A DNA stretch of 64,000 nucleotides from Candidatus Tectimicrobiota bacterium (GTDB lineage Bacteria; JACPUC01). The stretch spans positions 1 through 64,000 of the forward strand of contig JACPUC010000011.1 of assembly GCA_016192455.1 (NCBI GenBank), read 5' to 3'. Under the pieces are notes generated by a model that saw only the letters and a list, made by a program, of their open reading frames with translations, made no database searches and was not told the origin of the DNA. Position 1 is the stretch's first letter. Each line of letters begins with the position of its first letter. Positions 59,989-64,000 of the stretch are shown piece after piece. The position numbers and the translations under genes are program-made.

Positions 59989-61617
59989 ATGGCTATAATC
60001 ATGATTCCACAGGAAATTGCAGAGAATCTGAAGGACACACGCGAGCAACAAACCGTTGTGGGTCCCCTCGTCGTTTACCTCATGAGAATTGGGTGGCGCC
60101 GGGATCAGATAGTTTTCGGTAGATCTGAGTGGCGCGTGCCAAAAAGTCCGTCGGAAGCGACAAGACGAGAAAAAGGGCAATCTTTTAACGGCTTTCCCGT
60201 TGACATTGCCATTTTTGACGACCCGTCGACGGTCGGAGACCCTCGCCACCTACTTTTCATAGTTGAGTGCAAGCCGGAAACCGAAACCGCCGGGGTCTCA
60301 CAGCTCGAATGGTACTTTGGCAGTGAGCCGCATGTGCAACTCGGTATCTGGGCAAATAACCCAACGGCCAGCGCCTCCGCGATCTTTCTCTACCGAGAAG
60401 CTGACGGTCGGCTCGTCCTGAAGCGCCGAAAAATAAATGATTTACCACGGCCAGACGTTGCGATACGTTTGGTGAGCGAGCGACTTACCTTCGGTGACCT
60501 AATCACGCCAACTGACATTATTCTGAAGAAAATGATGGAGGACCTGCTCGATAAAATTGCAATTAGCGATAGTAATGTCACACGACGAGAGGACCAACTT
60601 GACCAAGTTTGCAACCTCCTTCTCTTGAAGCTAGAAAGCGACAAAGAGGGAAAGTCCGACCCGTCAGCGCCTGTCTTCTTTCGGCCAATGGAGTCAGCGG
60701 CGAGGACGGCGACGGGCATTCGCGCGCGTTACAGAAACTTCGTCGACCTCTATCCTGAGGTTTTTGTCACGGAGCAAGACAAGACGCTGCGCTTCAGTGA
60801 CGGGACGCTCGCGTCCTGTGTGGAACAACTGTCCGGGCTGAAGCTGATCGACCTTGGCGTTTCGACCATCTCCCTCGCGTTTCAGGTCCTTCGGAGCGAG
60901 GCATTAAAGCAGGGTGAAGGCCAATATTTTACGCCACAAGCAGTTATTGAAGCCGGTGTTCGCCTTATGGAGATCGAGTTCCAGGACCTCATACTTGATC
61001 CCGCGTGCGGAACGGGTGGTTTCCTGGTCGAGGCCATGCTTGAGATGCAACGTACCCACCCCACGATGCCTCTCGACGAGCTTTCCCGTTGGGCACAGAC
61101 GCACGTTTTTGGGATCGACAAAGACGCAATCGGCGTAAAGCTGACCAAAGCCATTATGCAAATTGCTGGCGACGGTTCGGCGCATTGTGTTCGTGGTGAT
61201 TCAATCCGCACACACAATTGGTCGCGTGATTTTCCACACCTAGCACACGCGAACTTTAAGGACAATCGTTTCACGGTTATTACCACCAACCCACCCTTTG
61301 GGAAGAATCTGAGGATAGCTGCTCAGGATAGCCGTCTTGCGACGCTTGAACTCGCGAAGAAAGGGACCAATACGTACTCCGACTTAGAGATTGGCCTATT
61401 GTTTCTTGAACGCGCTTACCACTGGTTGAAGAAGGGCGGTCGGCTAGGGATCATTCTGCCAGAGACATATTTCTTTTCCCCGAACTATAGCTTTGTATTC
61501 GACTGGATTAAGACCCGTTTCAGACCGCTCATTGTGGTGAACATTCCCATGGAAGCCTTCCAAGGCTTTTGCCGGGCCAAAACAAATTTCTATATATTTG
61601 AGAAGATTGGCCAATGA
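59989..61617 (+). CDS. Restriction-modification protein: N-terminal nuclease domain plus N6-adenine methyltransferase (BcgIA-like)
   Basis: The protein has 542 residues. The N-terminal 110 form a PD-(D/E)xK-type nuclease domain, as in HsdR N-termini: D72 in GFPVDIAIFDD and E93-x-K95 in LLFIVECKPE. The C-terminal part is an N6-adenine methyltransferase of the HsdM class: LKQGEGQYFTPQAVIEAGV, motif I DPACGTGGFLVEAM (about 337) and the catalytic motif NPPFG (434). No helicase domain follows. Fusion of nuclease and methyltransferase with a separate specificity protein (next gene, 10 bases on) is the architecture of BcgI-like type IIB enzymes. Composition is AT-richer than the host. Confidence 0.8.
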   Translation: MAIIMIPQEIAENLKDTREQQTVVGPLVVYLMRIGWRRDQIVFGRSEWRVPKSPSEATRREKGQSFNGFPVDIAIFDDPSTVGDPRHLLFIVECKPETETAGVSQLEWYFGSEPHVQLGIWANNPTASASAIFLYREADGRLVLKRRKINDLPRPDVAIRLVSERLTFGDLITPTDIILKKMMEDLLDKIAISDSNVTRREDQLDQVCNLLLLKLESDKEGKSDPSAPVFFRPMESAARTATGIRARYRNFVDLYPEVFVTEQDKTLRFSDGTLASCVEQLSGLKLIDLGVSTISLAFQVLRSEALKQGEGQYFTPQAVIEAGVRLMEIEFQDLILDPACGTGGFLVEAMLEMQRTHPTMPLDELSRWAQTHVFGIDKDAIGVKLTKAIMQIAGDGSAHCVRGDSIRTHNWSRDFPHLAHANFKDNRFTVITTNPPFGKNLRIAAQDSRLATLELAKKGTNTYSDLEIGLLFLERAYHWLKKGGRLGIILPETYFFSPNYSFVFDWIKTRFRPLIVVNIPMEAFQGFCRAKTNFYIFEKIGQ

Positions 61618-61627
61618 TAGGCGCGCT

Positions 61628-62656
61628 ATGACAAAAGTGGTTTTCCTGAATCCGAGTACCTGCGGCATTTACAAGGACGGTGGCACCCGGTACAAGACCG
61701 ACCCGTCGAGTGGCAAAAGGACAATCGAGGTAGACAACGAATTGATTGAGCATGTGAACGCCTACCTCGACGGTCAACTTCCAACAGGCGCGGCCAAGGT
61801 TGAACTTGACTTGATCTTTGGTCGGCAAGTGCTCGTCCCGACTTATTATGACAACCGCTATAATGAGAAGATCAAGGAATTTCTTGAAAAGGAATGCCTT
61901 GATGGTATCACACTTGGTGAGCTGATTGAAGGTCGCATCATCCATATGCGCTATGGACATGGCAGCCCTGGGAACGATCAGCGTTCGGGGCATATCCCGT
62001 ACGTGAAAGTGTCGGACGTTCGTGGGCTACGGATTAACATCAACCCGACGAATCTCGTTAGTGAGAGTGTTGCTAAGAGGTTTTGGCGGGGGACTGACAG
62101 CGGCCTTACAGCGTGGGACCTCATCACCCCTAATCGGGCCAGCAGCAACATCGGCGAGTTTGCAATTCTCCTTCCTGGCGAAGAGCGGATCGTGATCACC
62201 AAAGAGGTGTTCGTTTTGCGCGTTATAGATTCAACACTACTCGATCCCTTTTATCTACTCTGGGCTCTGTCGCTGAAAGCAGTGCGTGATCAGTGGCATC
62301 GGATTGCCCTAATGCAGACAAACCGAGAGGATTGTGGGTTGCGATTTCGCGAAGTGCTTTTACCGAAACCTATGAATAAGGCATGGGCAGAGAAGGTCTC
62401 TGAACCCTTCCGTAGCTACTTTACGAGAATCTCTAATGCAAAGTCGGCATTTATTGATCGGGTTCGGAGTAGTCAGTACCAGTATGTCGCGAACGTGATT
62501 TCTGCATTGCCGCTTACGATGGCTGAGGTTAATGAATCTGAGTCCGAAGCTGAAGGCACAGTAGCGGAAATAGAGGCTCTAAAGCGTCCGCTGCCGGGCG
62601 TGAAATCTTCGCGGGGGCGAGGTGCGCCGCGGGGCAGGAGAAGAGAATGGAGCTGA
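61628..62656 (+). CDS. DNA specificity subunit of the restriction-modification system (BcgIB/HsdS-like)
   Basis: The protein has 342 residues from ATG at 61628, ten bases after the methyltransferase stop; the earlier start would overlap it. It has one target-recognition domain, with the usual HIPYVKVSDVRGLRIN and DLITPNRASSNIGEFAILLPGEERIVITKEVFVLRV strands, and then a helical spacer ending near residue 305. Type I HsdS proteins have two such halves in over 400 residues; BcgIB has this shorter form. The last 25 residues (RPLPGVKSSRGRGAPRGRR) are encoded by GC-rich host-like DNA, so the original C-terminus may have been replaced at the island junction. The ORF overlaps livH by ten bases. Confidence 0.75.
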   Translation: MTKVVFLNPSTCGIYKDGGTRYKTDPSSGKRTIEVDNELIEHVNAYLDGQLPTGAAKVELDLIFGRQVLVPTYYDNRYNEKIKEFLEKECLDGITLGELIEGRIIHMRYGHGSPGNDQRSGHIPYVKVSDVRGLRININPTNLVSESVAKRFWRGTDSGLTAWDLITPNRASSNIGEFAILLPGEERIVITKEVFVLRVIDSTLLDPFYLLWALSLKAVRDQWHRIALMQTNREDCGLRFREVLLPKPMNKAWAEKVSEPFRSYFTRISNAKSAFIDRVRSSQYQYVANVISALPLTMAEVNESESEAEGTVAEIEALKRPLPGVKSSRGRGAPRGRRREWS

Positions 62657-63519
62657 GTGGTTTCCTCCAACTCGTGGTTGCCGGCATTCTCCTCGGAGCC
62701 CAGTACGCCCTCATCTCGATCGGCATGACCCTCATCTTCGGCGTCATGCGCCTCTTCTCCTTCGCCCACGGCGGCTTCTTCGTCCTGGCGGCCTACCTGA
62801 CCTTCCAAGGAAACATGGTGATGGGGCTGCCGTTCTTCCTGGCGGCGGCCCTGACCGCCGTGCTGATGTTCGGCGTCGGCATGCTGGTCGACCACGTCTT
62901 CATCCGGCCGATCCGCAGGCGCGTGGGGGCGGTGGTGGTCGCCACGCTGATGCTGGCGTTCATCCTGCAGGAGGGGACGAAGGTCGTGTGGGGGACTGAT
63001 TTCCACACCTTCCGTCCCTTCCTGACGGGGACCGCGAGCCTCTGGGAGGTGCGCTTCGAGTACCAGCGCAGCGTCACCTTCTTCATCAGCATGGCGGTGA
63101 TCGGCGGCTTTCACCTCTACCTGAAGTGGAGCCGCTTCGGGCGGGCGATGCGCATGGTGGCCCAGGACCGCGATGCGGCCCAGCTCCTCGGCATCAACGT
63201 CAACCGCGTGTACCTGGTGAGCTTCGGGCTGTCGGCGGCCTTCGCGGGCCTGGCGGCTTCCTTCGTCACGCCGCTCGAGGTGCTCTACCCGGCGATGGGA
63301 ACGGAGTACCTCCTCATCGCCATGGCCGTCATGCTGCTGGCCGGGCTGGGACGCATCAACGGCTGCATCGCCACGGGCTTCATCTTCGGCATCATTCAGA
63401 ACTTCACCGGCTACTTCCTGAGTCCCAAGCTGGCCATCGTCAGCATCTTCATCGTCCTCATCCTGGTGCTCCTCTGCCGTCCCACCGGCCTCTTCCGCGG
63501 CGAGGTCTTGGGAGTCTGA
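62647..63519 (+). CDS. livH: Branched-chain amino acid-type ABC transporter permease LivH (second system)
   Basis: The protein has 290 residues, starting MELSGFLQLVVAGILLGAQYALISIGMTLIFGVMRLFSFAHGG, with AGGAGAAGAG before the ATG. The coupling loop is KWSRFGRAMRMVAQDRDAAQLLGINVNRVYLVSFGLS. It is the membrane partner of livK (58.4 kb) and of the following livM. It differs clearly from the livH at 9.6 kb, so the two importers have different histories. Confidence 0.92.
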   Translation: MELSGFLQLVVAGILLGAQYALISIGMTLIFGVMRLFSFAHGGFFVLAAYLTFQGNMVMGLPFFLAAALTAVLMFGVGMLVDHVFIRPIRRRVGAVVVATLMLAFILQEGTKVVWGTDFHTFRPFLTGTASLWEVRFEYQRSVTFFISMAVIGGFHLYLKWSRFGRAMRMVAQDRDAAQLLGINVNRVYLVSFGLSAAFAGLAASFVTPLEVLYPAMGTEYLLIAMAVMLLAGLGRINGCIATGFIFGIIQNFTGYFLSPKLAIVSIFIVLILVLLCRPTGLFRGEVLGV

Positions 63520-63522
63520 TCC

Positions 63523-64000
63523 ATGCTGGACGAGCGCGAACCCCAGCCGGCGGAACCGCGCGGCGCAGGCGGCGGGCGGGGCTGGATGTGGAGGGCGGGG
63601 CTGATCGCCGCGGCATTCGCCGCGCCGCTCTTTCTCAATGATCTCTGGCTCTACCTCCTGGTGATCGTCAATATCTGGGCGCTCCTCGCCGTAACCTGGG
63701 GGTTCAAGATCGCCGTCGTCGGCCTCATTGACCTGGGCCACGCGGTCTTCTTCGGCGCCGGCGCTTACGCCACGGCCTTCCTCACCACTCGCTTCGGGGT
63801 TGATCCCTGGCTGGCGCTCGCGGGCTCCGGTTTCGTCGCCGTGCTGGTCGGCCTGGTGGTGGCGCTGCCCGCGCTCCGCCTGATCGGCGGCTACCTGGCC
63901 ATCCTGACCCTCGCCTACTCGGAGGCGATGCGCATCTTCGCCACCACCGCCAGGGACTACACCGGCGCCGAGGAGGGCATCCGCGACATCCCCCCGCTCC
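63523..64000 (+). CDS. livM: Branched-chain amino acid-type ABC transporter permease LivM, 5' part
   Basis: ATG at 63523 comes three bases after the livH stop. The frame is open to the window edge: a charged start (MLDEREPQPAEPRGAGG), then helices and the LivM segment VTWGFKIAVVGLIDLGHAVFFGAGAYATAFLTTRFG and GGYLAILTLAYSEAMRIF. About 159 codons of an expected 320 are visible. The ORF track omits it because it has no stop inside the window. livG and livF should follow. Confidence 0.88.
   Translation, partial: MLDEREPQPAEPRGAGGGRGWMWRAGLIAAAFAAPLFLNDLWLYLLVIVNIWALLAVTWGFKIAVVGLIDLGHAVFFGAGAYATAFLTTRFGVDPWLALAGSGFVAVLVGLVVALPALRLIGGYLAILTLAYSEAMRIFATTARDYTGAEEGIRDIPPL

Noticed and set aside
59989-62656. 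Classic type I restriction system (HsdRMS)
   Set aside because: No helicase/translocase subunit is present, the nuclease domain is fused to the methyltransferase and the S protein has a single recognition domain; BcgI-like is a better fit.

Overview
The window is high-GC bacterial DNA with dense short-spaced genes and standard bacterial start sites. No rRNA, tRNA or CRISPR array was seen. Many ABC importers of the branched-chain amino acid (Liv) and nitrate/taurine/sulfonate (SsuABC) types, acyl-CoA and small-molecule catabolic enzymes, and probable selenocysteine use together suggest an uncultured high-GC soil or subsurface lineage (for example Rokubacteria/Methylomirabilota, Tectomicrobia or a deltaproteobacterial relative). 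That placement is inference; no marker gene fixes it.

Layout. 1-2.7 kb is a defence-type scrap yard on the minus strand: an IS1182-like transposase fragment cutting a HEPN gene, tandem MNT/HEPN toxin-antitoxin genes, a PglX-like methyltransferase fragment, a third MNT gene and a small HTH protein. 3-9.2 kb holds a DM13 protein, a class II aldolase, an unknown helical protein, MgtE, and two convergent genes (OsmC-like and AhpD-like) that are each interrupted by a single in-frame UGA exactly where the family has its redox cysteine. 9.6-15.9 kb is a livHMG...livF importer split by a large secreted beta-propeller gene on the other strand. 16-20 kb has a CrtI/PYROXD2-like oxidoreductase, hicBA and D-Ala-D-Ala ligase; 20.6-23.3 kb a double-module M16 peptidase. 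23.5-33 kb is a transport and catabolic neighbourhood: two tandem paralogous substrate-binding proteins, a ferredoxin plus AprA/FrdA-like flavoprotein, a second class II aldolase, a cysteine hydrolase, and two permeases plus an ATPase. 33.5-46.9 kb carries TonB-like, rhomboid, HD-GYP, OsmC (Cys form), CcdA, amidohydrolase, acetyl-CoA synthetase-like, DinB-like and another binding protein. 47-54 kb has RNase E/G, pyrK-pyrD, a duplicated pyrD tail and a BtuF-like protein. 54.7-58 kb has an FNR-like regulator, an acyl-CoA dehydrogenase and a degenerate nuclease-like protein. From 58.4 kb a second liv importer (livK, livH, livM running off the edge) is interrupted by an AT-richer two-gene restriction-modification island resembling BcgI-type systems.

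Intergenic space is rich in dispersed repeats: a modular palindromic element with exchangeable hairpins, a composite element of about 300 bp in three or four copies, and a tandem GC-rich hairpin array.

The most interesting candidate is the neighbouring pair of putative selenoproteins at 8.07-9.23 kb, each with a stem-loop whose GU-containing loop lies about 20 nt after the UGA, as expected for a bacterial SECIS.
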